DNA of 64,000 nt, from NCBI GenBank assembly GCA_944472135.2, contig OX235265.1:53021112-53085111 (forward strand), in the 5' to 3' direction. How positions within the stretch are numbered: position 1 is the stretch's first letter; each line of letters opens with the position of its first letter. Shown here in pieces: positions 44,130 through 56,176 of the stretch. The notes below the pieces were generated by a model, which was not told the DNA's origin, did no database searches, and saw only the letters and a list, made by a program, of their open reading frames with translations. Origin of the DNA: Trichobilharzia regenti (lineage: Eukaryota; Platyhelminthes; Trematoda; Strigeidida; Schistosomatidae). A program made the translations under genes and the position numbers.

Positions 44130-44360
44130 TTCTGTCACATCTCATACTGCATGCGAATTTACATGTATAGGAGGGCTAATCGTGCCTCGCACGTGAGGGT
44201 GAGAGAACATATACCGGAATGGTTAGAAAAACAAATGAACTGTTAAAACTCTATAAACGCAGGTGGTAGATTACCAACTTCGTCTCTAGCCAAACAGTCA
44301 ATCGATTTGAATTACCAGATTGATATCAAGACAGCTTTTAAGATTATTTATTAGAAGAGT
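44130..44360 (+). pseudogene. PLE endonuclease fragment
   Basis: One frame reads CMRIYMYRRANRASHVRVRE followed by HIPEWLEKQMNC, then a stop. This is the GIY-YIG core (YIGR.NRA...VREHIP.WL) with the YIG replaced. A later frame gives YQIDIKTAFKIIY, the family's hydrophobic end block. It is similar in type to the relic at 1157-1329 and belongs to neither PLE A/B nor C/D with certainty. Confidence 0.68.
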
Positions 44361-44668
44361 CAGGGGCGCCAAACGAAATATTCAGAGACGATAATTATTT
44401 GTAAACTTAAGGCCCCGCTGTGCGTACAAAAACAATTTATTATAACTCTTAACCTACCTTGGTAATCCTCATTTGGTTATATAACGAGAAGTAGTGTTAA
44501 TTGTTCTTACTCTTAGATCCCTTATCACTTGGTTTATTTTAATTGGCCTTTACTTTTCACATTAACTGACTTGACAAGTAAGTGTGCGATCGGACTGTCC
44601 GAAATGTATTGGACAAATACACTATATTTTCCAGATGATCTCCGTCTTCCAATAACATTATCCAAATA

Positions 44669-45853
44669 TGTGCATTTTGAACATATTCTTGGTTTTCCTT
44701 ACCTGTTAACTTTTGATTTCATGGCTTGACATTTACAGAGACCATTGATTTCGGTATAAAGAGAATTTAACACTATTTTTATTTTCAGATTCGTCACTAA
44801 TAAGTAAAAGGGGCATTTATAAATTGAACGTATCAATGTATAGAGTTAAGGTGGCTTGTACAGTGAATAAATCTTTCATCTTTCCTTGACTAACCCTATC
44901 AAATGTCCACTTGAATGATGGTCATTAAAGTGTTTGTTTGATCAACACATCTCCAGCCTTTGTACGTGTTTCTTTATGCGATTCCTCCTTATGGGAAGTG
45001 TTGATATTTTGTCAAAAATGTACTTCAGTGTTTTCACCTCAGTTTTCAAAATATTTGGCAATTTACGTTGGTCGGAATCTTTTCCAGCCTTCCATGTCAG
45101 AATATTCCATCAAATACACTATCAGATACACTGCCATATTATTTTCTGAGGTATGATTATCGATTTGTGTGGGCAGTTTATGAGATTAGACGTGAGAAAT
45201 TATTTCCGGTTATTTGTACACCAGCCTAAACTCATTTATATTTATGTATGTGTGTAGGTAATATCTTCATATCCTCCCCCTCAGTTTCCTATTCTAGTTA
45301 ACATTCATGCATCAAAAACTGTACTGCTAAGGAAAAACGAAATATACGAAGTGTTACTTGTCTAAAAGGTTTTTATCACTAACTTTGGCACTTTTGTGAA
45401 AGTCTATTTCCCCATTTTTAACTTGAAAAACCTTTGTTGACAAATTTTCTCGGACTGTATGTTTTCTAAATCTCTATTTCGATGAATTTGTAACGTGCCC
45501 AGAAATGGAAATAATCTAGTAAAACTCAGTCCAATCAGTATACCGATAAAAAGGATGAGTTGTCCAAAACTTTCCACAGAGTAAATTTTAACTGAATAAA
45601 CCCTTCATATTATTAGGAATCTAAATGAAATCGGCTGACAAAAATGAATTATTTAAAGCATGTTGTTCGACGTAGCTTGTCTGAATAAACCCCTTCAATA
45701 TTAATTGAATGATTAGCCCTTCAAACACCTTTAAGGCAATTAGCAGGTTATTTCGAAGTTCAACTGTTTACCACTATACTTTTGAATTAAAATTAGCTTT
45801 TACAAAACAATATACCACCTCATTATTTGTTACTTATGCTCCATTTGAATACG

Positions 45854-45896
<43 letters not shown>

Positions 45897-46106
45897 AAAA
45901 AAGAACAAACTACACACTGAGCTATACGCTCAAACGCAAATTTTCAAAATTTATTTATGCTGTGATTCAATTGAAGATGAGGAAAGGAAATTGACATTTC
46001 AAAAAAGTAAGGAATTTAATCATTTATATTATTTCTGCTTGTTTTCTATTCATAGTTGCTTTTCTACACGTAACTATTAATTTTATACATCTCATCTCAG
46101 GCTTCC
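44669..46106. other. Unassigned AT-rich stretch
   Basis: About 1.4 kb with no recognised gene. A (TA)n tract at about 45858-45890, followed by an A run, generates a spurious long frame. The end of this stretch is the last DNA before the RTE at the duplication junction. Confidence 0.5.
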
Positions 46107-46116
46107 TATATATATA
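46107..46116. repeat. Short (TA)n tract before RTE copy B
   Basis: Ten bases of TA directly before the complete RTE 5' end at 46117, echoing the TA tracts beside the other RTE ends. Confidence 0.7.
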
Positions 46117-48861
46117 CCTGACCTAGTTTACTGGCTTGCTAGTTTTTTTGTCGATACTAAGCCCGGGTAAAGGCGGGGGGTTGGGCATAGGGCTAGCGAC
46201 CCTACACTACCGAACCAATCAAACGGCTACAGAAACGTAAACGCACAAGAAACATATTAAAAATGCAAAAAATTTAGTAAACAAACTTATTGCTCGCCAG
46301 AATCGGGGAGGCGAAAAGACGCGGGCTGGTGGAAGCCTTCGGGAAGCCAGTCAACCGATTTCTCTTCTCTTGGTGAAAGCAAGAATACGAATGGGGATGT
46401 GGAATGTTCGCAGAATGTACGAAGCTGGGAAGGCCGCCCAAGTGGGCAAAGAAATGAGAAGATATGGCATAAAAGTGTTCGGAATCTGCGAGAGCAGATG
46501 GAATGGATGTGGACTGTCAAAATTGTCAACTAGAGAGTCAATAATCTACTCCGGTCATCCAGACGACAACCACGAGCACACTGAGGCAGTGAGAGGCTAT
46601 CATAGTGTCACCAACAGCAGGCAAAGCTCTAATGGAGTGGCATCCAATCTCCTACAGGATTATGAGGGCAAGATTAAACTCAAAAGGAAGGAAGGTTACG
46701 GTTATCATGCAATGCTACGCGCCTACAAAAACTCGGAACAAGAGAAGAAGGAGGATTTCTATAGACATCTGCAAACAGTAATGGATAACATCTGAAATTC
46801 AGAAAGAAAAATCCTAATGGGTGATATGAATGCAAACGAAACTGGGAGCAGACAGACAATATAGGAGGCGAATTCATCATGAGTCGAGAGGCTCTCACTC
46901 GGCGAAACGAATAACAATGGAGAACTCTATGCAGACTTCTGTGCCTTCAATCATTTGGTGATCGGAGGCGGCGTGTATAAACACAAGAATATACGCAAGG
47001 TAACGTGGACTTCGTCTGATGGACACACCGAAAACCAGATAGACTTCATCTCAATGCTGCTTTAGAAGGTGGAAACGCAGCCTGCCGGGCACAACGTTAA
47101 GAAGGGGAGCAGATGTGGGCTCAGATCGACATCTAGTTCAAGGTATGTTCAAAGTCAAGCTGGAATCCTTTAGAACAACTGGAAACAGGCCACAACTCAC
47201 GTCCAAGACCCAGAAGCTGAAGGACGAAACTACAAAGGAAACCTTCACTGCAGATATCAGAGCAAAGTCGGAGATCTTACTTGGCATCACTGAGGAAACC
47301 TACGTGGAATAACAGTGGAAAACTCTGAAGGTGATTCTCAAGGAAACGTTTACAACCATTTTGGGAAGAAAGAAGAGGTAAGACAAGAAACTGCTGTTTA
47401 CAAACACCTGGAATCTTATCGAAGAGAGGAGGTGAGAGGATAGTGAAAGAGAATTGTGATGACTCAGTGCAAAGATGGACAACAGAAGGAGAAGCCAAGC
47501 TCCGTGTACACTGCTCTGAATCAGGAAGCCAAGATGAGGGATACGAAAGGCAGAAGAGAATTCTACACCTCAGAATATTATAACAGATAACCAGGTCTCT
47601 ATCCGAGAAGAGATCAGCTCAGATGATGAAACCAATAAAAGATGTTCAAGGGAACCTAATCACCAAGAAGGAGGAACAAATAAAACAATTGTCTGATCAC
47701 TTTAAAGGACTCTTGAATCGACCATCACCTGCAGCTCGACCAGAAATAACACCAAGAGCTCGCACCGAACTGCCTGCCAGTGGACACCAATCCCCCAACA
47801 AAAGCAGAAATCCTTAATGCGATCAAGCTACTGAAAGCCAGCTGGGAAGGCACCAGGACCAGACGGAATTCCCCACGAAGCACTGAAAACGGACCCAGAG
47901 AATTCCACAGATGTGCCCACGTCATTACTGCAAGGAAGGAAGGGTACCTGCCGATTGAAAGAAAGGCTGACCACCTTGTCAAGCTACCAAAGGAGGGCGA
48001 CTTAGGCATCTGCAAAAAACTGGCGTGGAATCATACTCTTGTCCACACCAAGTAAAATACTAAGTCGCATCACCCTGGAGAGAATAAAGGATCCACTGGA
48101 TACATACTTCCGCCAACCGGAACAAGCTGCATTCAGAAAAGGCAAATCATGTGCTGACCAAATTGCAACTCTACGCATCGTCATCGAACAGATCATAAGA
48201 TGGCAGTCAAACCTCTACCTCAACTTCAACTACTTCGAAAAGGCGTTCTAAGTGAATACAGGAGTAAGACAAGCTGGCTGCCTATTGTCACCGATGATAT
48301 TCTTAATTGTGGTGGACTGGATATGCGTCATACTGTGCACAGGGACCGAGAAGACAGGGATTTGCTGGACCACCTATAAGAAGACTCTAGAAGATCTGGA
48401 TTTCACACATAATTTATGTTTAATGTCACACAAACTTGAAGACCTGCAGGCCCAAACCAAGAAACTGGCGGAAGAAGAAGGCAGCAAAGACAGGACTCGA
48501 GGTGAACATAGAAAAGACGGAGATGGTGAAGATAACCAATGAACCGCAACAACAACCAGCACCAATCACCATCAACAAGAGTGATTTGACAGAGGTTAAT
48601 TCCTTCACTTGTCTAGGTGGCATCGTTTCAACCACAAACGAAACGGATCAAAATATCAAAGCCAACCAGCCAGAATCGGGAAGGCAAGATACGTATTCAG
48701 ACTTTCATCAACAGCCGTCTTCGCTCCATACTGAAGATCAAATGGCCAGTTGACCAGGAAGAATTAGCAACAAGAAACTCTGGCAACAAACCAACCAAGA
48801 GCCGATCACACAACAAATATGTAGGAGAAAATGGAGATGGATCGGGCATATATTGAGGAAA
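46117..48861 (+). pseudogene. RTE-clade LINE copy B at the duplication junction (possible hybrid)
   Basis: Same dead RTE as 20690-23360 but with its full 5' end (46117-46193), which copy A lacks and copy A' has. Near the 5' end it shares bases with A' rather than A (gcgaccctac and attaaaaatg). Further in it has private changes: one base fewer near 46729, which lengthens the endonuclease frame (46370-46795, 141 codons, reading through QCYA-like sequence to LQTVMDNI), motif A FNYFEKAF, and one base fewer near 48321. Motif C is again FTHN. The 3' truncation (48861) is identical to copy A. Confidence 0.92.
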
Positions 48862-49255
48862 GCGGTCATTACGGTATATTACATACTCTAGTTTCCTCTA
48901 GGGAAGGAAAATGTTTAATTAAATATCTTTAAGATAAAGTGAGTTACTGAAACCACGAGAAATCCCCATTAAACGAAATTATTAGTCTTCTGAGATCGAC
49001 CTACGTTCATTGCTCTGTCACTGTTTCTACTTGGCTATCTTGTCGTGAAATTCCTATCAATGTACATTGTCGACTTCTATCAGCTATTGTTTGGTTGTTT
49101 ATTTGAATTTGTCCTATCTCTATTAACTAGTTTTGAAACATTGCACCACTTACTCCTCTGATTGGAATTATCTCCAGATGCAAATTCGAGTTTTTAAGAT
49201 AATATAAATGTTATTATACATGAAGTCAGACTGACGTAACGATTTTTAATGATCT

Positions 49256-49701
49256 TGAAATGTGCAGGAAAATTGGTTTCCTCGTGCTAGCGGTGGTCAA
49301 ACCAAAACATGGCACCAGTCAATGAAATCTACTACAGTTAGTCTAAGCCACTTGGGAAGGTGTAGACTTCCTGACGGGGGTCCTCGGGACGGTAAAAACC
49401 AATGGTTGAAACCAATTGATGACATGGTTCAAAATCGTTCCCAATGGCTAGTGCAGAAGCATCCACTCCTTGTGATTTATGATATCCAATGAAACGGTTT
49501 TGTTCGTCGTTACTACTATTCCTTTGTCTCACACCTCTGTTTACTGTCTCTAATATGCATTTCTTCTACTTCCTTCTCGTACTTTGTGTGCTACATGGAG
49601 TGTGGCGACTTGAACTTCGGCACATCAGTGCAAAGTTCTATGTTGAAAACAGACAGACAGGTTTCCTCGTAGTTATATTATTTCAGCAAAAAGTTTTTGA
49701 T
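49256..49701 (+). pseudogene. LINE C-terminal tail, second duplication unit
   Basis: Copy of 23755-24200. Eight substitutions from the first copy cluster between 49376 and 49580, changing for example RLPDWGPRD to RLPDGGPRD and WLETIDD to WLKPIDD, while flanking DNA is identical. Confidence 0.65.
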
Positions 49702-50263
49702 GTTGATTTAAACCTTATCGTGTTTATGGACATATAAGTAAGTAATGCGACTAATGAGCAGTTAGTTCAGTGACGGTTTATAAAACTTTCTTCTTCATTA
49801 CTGATATGTGCTTGTGCCCTTAATAAAACCGAACCTCAATAAGTAATAAAGCTACTACAATATTCAAATATTTGAGTAATAAACTTCACTCAAATTGTCT
49901 CTGTATTATTATTATTATTTCTGTGGTATGCATTCTAGTGGGTCTACATATGAATTATCAAAACTATGGATTTCTGGTTTTTTTTTCAATATTGTTACAC
50001 ATTATGTTATGTGTGATTTTTAAAATGTGATGATTCGAAGAATATTTCAGTGTGATTAGTAGGGCATGTGTTTGGATCAAAAGTGACTAAATGGTCTGAA
50101 TATTTGTATGATATTTCCCACATTCCTTAAAACTGAAGATAATAAAAATACTGTATTGATCAGAAGCCGACATAAGCTAGAGGACCATTGGAAAATCTAG
50201 GAGTGCTGGACAGTTGCTTTGTCCTAGTTCAGGAGTATTCATCAGCATCATCATACCAATTAA

Positions 50264-50427
50264 TATGATTATGAACAATAAATTTTGTTCGAAACGTCAT
50301 CCAGTAAGTAATACTGTTTCACTGTGTGATACATCTAATAAACAAACTAATATGGAATTTAGATAAAGCAATAAGAAGAGGTAAAATTATCGAATTACTT
50401 ACTACCACAGTGCCCAAGTTTTACACA
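50264..50427 (+). repeat. PLE terminal module, second duplication unit
   Basis: Copy of 24763-24926. Its inverted partner at 20498-20628 lies outside the duplicated segment, so this copy is unpaired. Confidence 0.75.
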
Positions 50428-50622
50428 TATACTCATCACAATTTGTATTCAAGAGATCAAGATTCAGAAACGATCCTGCGGACCAACCAAGGACTGATCT
50501 GGAACCCAACTGCTCATCAAGTAAACTCTCTTTCTCTCGATTGGTGATATAATACCAAGCTGTAGAACAGGTTTGTAGCACAATTCGTACAGGATTTAGA
50601 AGTATTTTTTTTCGTAGGTAAA

Positions 50623-50752
50623 GATTAGTCTTCAGAGGTTAATTGGTGGATGGTGACTAGAGCAGTGGAATCCAGGATAGGCGTTTCGTCCTATTTGGGA
50701 CTCGTTAGCTTGATGTACCTGCATTCCGCAGTGATTGATGATTAGTCTTCAG
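50623..50752. mobile_element. Short TSD-flanked insertion, second duplication unit
   Basis: Copy of 25122-25251, with the same 13-bp direct repeats at 50623-50635 and 50740-50752. Confidence 0.55.
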
Positions 50753-51272
50753 TTCACAAGTCATAATTGCTTGGATATTTTTGAAGATTTCAGAATAAAT
50801 TGTCTTAAGTTGGGCTATAACTAAAATAAAATCGGAGGGCATATTTTATGTTCTGTGTAACGATTTGATGCATTTTAGTAATGCGAATCTACAACTTCAC
50901 AAGAGATTGAGACTATTGAGTTCAAATCCAATGATCTGCAACCTCGAAATCATGCAATTTTTTTAATGTTGAGCAAATTTTAAATCTCGGATTGTTTCTT
51001 TGTTAACAAGTGGACTACATAAAAAAGTATTTGGCTTTGAAACAAGTGGTGCCAAGCTAGACTTTTGTCAACTTTGTGAGTGCATGTTATTTCAGCCTAT
51101 CAAATTAGGTGCTTTTTGATCTTAACTACTTTCTCATCGATATCAGTTCGTAGTCAATATCACCATGACATAATTCACGATCAAATAAACCTTAGAATTC
51201 GCTTCATCTGTGCATTCAATTAATTTTTATGACCTTAATTTTATGATTTTACTCAACCGTATAGTCTCTTAA

Positions 51273-51320
<48 letters not shown>

Positions 51321-51740
51321 GATTTAGACAAGTAATAAATTCCCATGCATGCACACTGAATAATCTAATAACTCTCAAATTTCTTTAGTGTACCATACAA
51401 CCATTGGATATTTAACTTAGTCCCTTAAATTTATTCAACTTAATACAAGAAGATAATTCCATGTTTGCAGGATATTCTTTTTTCTAGAAAAACAACTATG
51501 TGATAAATTATATCTGATTACCGTTATACATGCATTGTTTTTAAAACACTTTCTCTTTTCAGTGTTTCTATTAATGGACTATATCGATTAAACTCATTTA
51601 CGGCATAAATGATAATTGACATATTAACAGAAATCTCAAAACTGAGCTTGTCACATTTCATTGTGCTGAAAAATATAAATTTACTATAGGATTAATGAAT
51701 TTGGGTAAGAGGTACAACTATAGAAGTGAGCAACAACTAA

Positions 51741-53148
51741 TATAAGTATAAAACTTGGGCACTGTGGTAGAGTATAACTCCATTATGGATTTTATTTTGA
51801 TAGGTCATAATGCATAAGCCAGGTTATCTCATACGACCAATAGTAGATTTCAGAAATGCCCCTACTTATGAATTATCAAAACACTTAGCTCTAATATTAT
51901 ACCCCATTAGAAACCGTTCAAACTCTAGACTAACTAATTCGTGTGAGATGAAAAATAAACTGAATGACATTCAACTAGAGAATGATGAAACAATGGTTAG
52001 TTTTGATGTAACTAGTCTTTATGCTAGTTAGAAGGCCTTAGAAGCAGTTAAAAAAAGAACTAACTGCGGATCCTGAACTCAACCAAAGGACAAAGTTGCC
52101 CATTGAAGAAATTATTTTAGGAAATCAGTTATGCCTCACATCTACTCTCTTTAGATTCCAAGGCAAAATATACAGACAAACAGAAGGTGTAGCAATGCGA
52201 TCACCAATATCCCCTATCGTAGCAGACATATTTATGGACAGCTGGGAAAATATTGCTCTTAAAACATTTAACCCTACTCCGAAAATATGGTGGAGATATG
52301 TGGATGACACTTTCACAGTGTTAAAAACAGAACACATCTCTAGCTTCTTGACACGTATAAACTCACTAGTAGAGGGAACAAAATTCACATTTGAATCGGA
52401 AAATGAACAAGGAGAATTAGCTATGTTAGATCCGGTTAACCCAATTAAACAAAATAATATAATTTACAAAATACCTTGCAATGACTGTGAGTTAAGTCAA
52501 CTGCATAGGTCAAACTAGTAGATCGGGGGTAATCAGGTTGTCGGAACATAAGAATTTAGCTAAGGTAAGAATGATAGACCCCGGGAAGATGAGTAGTTTA
52601 GAAAAAAGCTCAGTAATTGCACTGTATGCATTAACACAAAACCACACAATAGGCTGGGAGAGGGTTAAGATTCTCAGAAGTAATCTATATAGGTGGAGGG
52701 AGAGATTGATTACTGAATCCTGGTTCATCGAGTCTAAACCCAACACATGCAACAGAAATGACTCAGTGCAAATACCAGGAATATGGAAGATATTATTACC
52801 GCCGGTCAAATCAGAGGAGGATAATAAATAATCTCAAAATTCTATTTCAATTCAAGCATATCACAACATTCTAACAAGTTACTTATTATGACTATAAAAA
52901 CCCTCGTCTTATTTTCCATTTGATTGTAATTGATCACTAATACTCATATTATTATTTCTGAATGTCCATTATCTCATACTGATTTTTATTTAAATACCTA
53001 GTCAATTCCAAACATGTATATAAATGAAGAAAAACAGTTGTGTGAGTAACTTGATATGATTATGAGCAATAGTTTGTGCTCGAAATGTCATCAGTTAATA
53101 TTACTGCATAACACTGTGTGACTTATCAGAATAAAATCTTATCCATAA
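51741..53148 (+). mobile_element. Penelope-like element B, second duplication unit
   Basis: Copy of 26241-27648 including its 14-bp flanking repeats (51727-51740 and 53149-53162). It carries the same RT fragments (51810-52031 and 52096-52518), the same deletion after GELAMLD and the same endonuclease remnant (52538-52831). I saw no differences, so it arose by segmental duplication, not transposition. Confidence 0.88.
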
Positions 53149-53749
53149 TGAGCAACAACTAACTTGTAAGGTTTGTAAATTTTTGCTGGATGAGACGAGC
53201 TTCGAGTTGATATATCACTCCTTGAAAGTCAACTACACAGGACAATAAAGTGTTGTCTTGGAAAAGTTCATTCTGAAATGTCATAAAATGTGTAATTGTT
53301 TATAATAAATATGAAATTGACTTTGAAACAGTCTAAAATAATCATTACATTAATAAGTCAACTTACTAAATTCAAAATCATCTTTAAACGTTATTTTCAA
53401 AATTAAATAAATTTTTATTAGTTCGACTGACCTTTATGGAATAATTTCATATGTTTGTATATTATAAAGCTGCCAGAAATGTATTCCTCTAATGAATAGT
53501 ACTTATTAGATTGATCGTCTTGTTATTACTGTATATTTCGTATCTATAATCTACATTTAGGAGTTATCGATGAAGATACGTAGAAAAACAGTGAGAGTTT
53601 TGCGACTAAATCATTCATTTTAGGAAATAAAACAGCATTCGAAATACACTTGAGCTACAAAATTTTCAACATTTTCTAGTTAATCACATTTGTCCTGTCA
53701 AATGATATCTTCAAAATATCAAGTATGATCAAATTTTTAGGAGTTAAAA

Positions 53750-53985
53750 TGCTCCGGATTCCTCATTGTGGTAAACATTTGTATTCCTAGTGAATTTGAA
53801 CTGTATTTACATCGGTGTTGTTTTTATTGGATGGGTCTACTAGACTCACTTCCAACTTTCCCAGTATTTCAGGCTTACTACTAGTTAGCGAACTAGACGA
53901 GGTTTAGAAATGTATCGGCTGAAAGTCATACTCGCGTCTCCCGCATGTTTATCGAACGCACCACCACTAAACCGCCGACGCACTT
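53750..53985 (-). mobile_element. Decayed SINE family 2, second duplication unit
   Basis: Copy of 28250-28485. Confidence 0.6.
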
Positions 53986-54089
53986 ACAAAAGTATTATTT
54001 ATTACTGCACAATATCCTATGAGATTTAAATGATTTAATCCAGTCCTCAATCGCAGACAAAAAGCCCTAAATAAAATTTATAATTAAAT

Positions 54090-54502
54090 ATGGCAACTAG
54101 TCAAACTATTCTGTCCTGTTCATTGACATTTCCTGAAAGCAATAATGACGCATGGAGCAATATATCAAAATTGAAATGCTTCAATGAGATTTTCCTTAAG
54201 AAAGTATATTGTCTTTTGATAATTTTATCTTTAAATGAGTTTACATCAGTTTCGAAATTGCCCACAGGCTCGTCAATGTTATTAAATATGTCTGAATTTG
54301 GTGGTGTATTTTTTAAGCCATCATATATTATTACAGCAAAAAGCAGTGCAAAACTAATAGGTCTATCAAATAAGTACACTATTAGGATTATGTACCAGTC
54401 AGAAGTAATTCTCAGTGAAAAGTGGAAGTTAGTAAGACTCAGCCTAAAATAAGTCCCTAATCTAAGTTTTATAATTCGGGTTACCCGCACTTCACGTTTC
54501 AC
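54090..54502. other. Doubly open unrecognised region, second duplication unit
   Basis: Copy of 28590-29002; the open frames on both strands are unchanged. Confidence 0.3.
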
Positions 54503-56176
54503 AACTAGCCGTTAGTCTAAGGTCACCACACTTGGGACTAAACACCAATATTAGTTGCTACCTATCGACCAATTCATACACCTTTATAAAGTTCATCATT
54601 GTGCTATTATTCAAGTGATTATAAGTGGTCATGAAAATGATCTCGACAGTTAGGTGAAATTATGGATGTTGTAGTCGTCCCTAAGTGTTATCGAAATTTG
54701 TGGATGGAATCATTGTATATCTGTTGTTATTAATTATCATTATAGACTGAAACAAGTTATGGTGAAGATTCCTATTTCGACATTTGGAAGACAAATCATT
54801 GAGTCATGAATATTCCTTTTCGATAGTTTCCTCATCAAGCTCTACAATTATCTGCATGTAATATTCAAAAAGTAATTCTGTTGACAACATTATGGTCTCT
54901 TAAGCAATATGTAGTTGTTAAGATTACCGGATTACAGTTCGAAATCGTGTGTAAGTGATATTTTGTATAAATATACCATACGAAGCTGAATATCAGATAA
55001 ACTTCAGAAATTTAATGCAATCATTAAAGATCAGGTAAAACAACAATAATTTGTGAAAGGCTTAGATGGAAGTGGGATTCGTCAACATTTTCCAATCAAG
55101 TAATAATGGCCAAGGTGAGGAAAACTTTAGGACTAACTTTCTTTGAAAGCCTTTGGCCTCTTCAAGTGGACTCCAATGGCATCAGTTATATGTAGGTAGA
55201 ATTAAGATTAGGCGGAAATAGTAGATAACTCAAAACGCCTTGTCGACATCAACTTTTGATGAGCTAAAACAAAGCTACGAATTGACCTTGATTGTCCCTT
55301 GTTTAACTAGGCTGGATGATGTTCAACAATCCGATGATGAATAATGCATAAAGTTCAGAAAGTATCCAATAATGCTCTTAACTAACATGTACATTATGGT
55401 GTGTTATAATTTCATCCAGTGGTAAATTTTATTCACTATTCAGTAATAATAATAATTATTATTATTATAGGTTTTTCTTCTCAACAGTCAGTTTGTATAT
55501 ACTGTAGAATTTTCAGTGTGTTTTACTGCAAAGTATTTACTCCATGTATCAAGTCTTCAAGTAAAATGATAGTTGATGTAGTATTCTTCTATCCGAGTCA
55601 TGTTCAAAGTCCCCTACTATAAATTCACTTCACTTCTTTCGGAAAATGCATAACAGTCAACTGCATGCCATTTGAAATTGCACTTGAGTACATATTGTGT
55701 TTCAGCGAAACGTAATGAGATGACTGAAAACTGATACAAACAGAGGATATTTGGTAAACTAGGTAACCAAGTGACTTAGATAGAGTCTGTTACTTCACAT
55801 GTTTTTGCCGTATTGTTCTCAGAACAGAGACCGACTTACTTCCGAAAATCCCAAATATGAGCGGAGTTTTTTTTCTGTTTTAATGAATGACGCTTATTAT
55901 GTGTATTCTCATAATGCTATTCGGTTGTGCCATCACCAAAAAATATAATTTATCGAACTTATGATGTGCCACATAATGAACGCTGTTCTCTACAGTGAAT
56001 TCCGTGAAATTTACGATGTTACCCTATTCAGTTTTATGGTTGACTCTGTATCATATCATGTTTATTGAATTATTTTCAGCTAAATCTAGCTGCTGGCATT
56101 GTTTTTAACGGTGTTCTCGTTTTAATATTACCATTTTGTCACATGAGTACGAAATATATATATATATATATATATA

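Larger units (their letters stand above)
40045..44668. mobile_element. PLE composite bounded by inverted repeats of about 215-225 bp
   Basis: 40045-40258 and 44442-44668 are reverse complements, roughly 88% identical by eye with a 15-bp indel (shared gatcgcacacttactt, ggatctaagagtaagaacaa, ggattaccaaggtaggtt). Inside lie a long foldback (40304-41077), a PLE endonuclease (41400-41800), a PLE RT (42540-43762), a second foldback (43797-43937) and another endonuclease fragment (44130-44255). Inverted terminal modules are also seen in PLE A and B, so this may be one or several PLEs nested in each other. I found no clear target-site duplication. Confidence 0.75.
20690..46193. repeat. Large tandem duplication, first unit (about 25.5 kb)
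   Basis: Similarity to 46194-64000 begins at agcgacc (20691 and 46195) and continues without interruption to the window end, which corresponds to 38500. The offset falls from 25,504 to 25,500 through small indels: a C run near 20697, single-base losses near 21228 and 22820, and a TA-tract change of 2 bp with a 1-bp gain near 25.8-26.05 kb. Left of 20690 the sequence is unrelated to that left of 46194. The two units are adjacent, in direct orientation. Confidence 0.92.

Noticed and set aside
44529..45156. Frames of 66-72 codons after the PLE composite
   Set aside because: The first lies in the inverted-repeat arm, and the others overlap each other in different frames without recognisable content.
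45709..46080. 123-codon plus-strand frame
   Set aside because: It runs through a (TA)n tract and an A run that encode Tyr-Ile and Lys repeats; there is no recognisable protein on either side.
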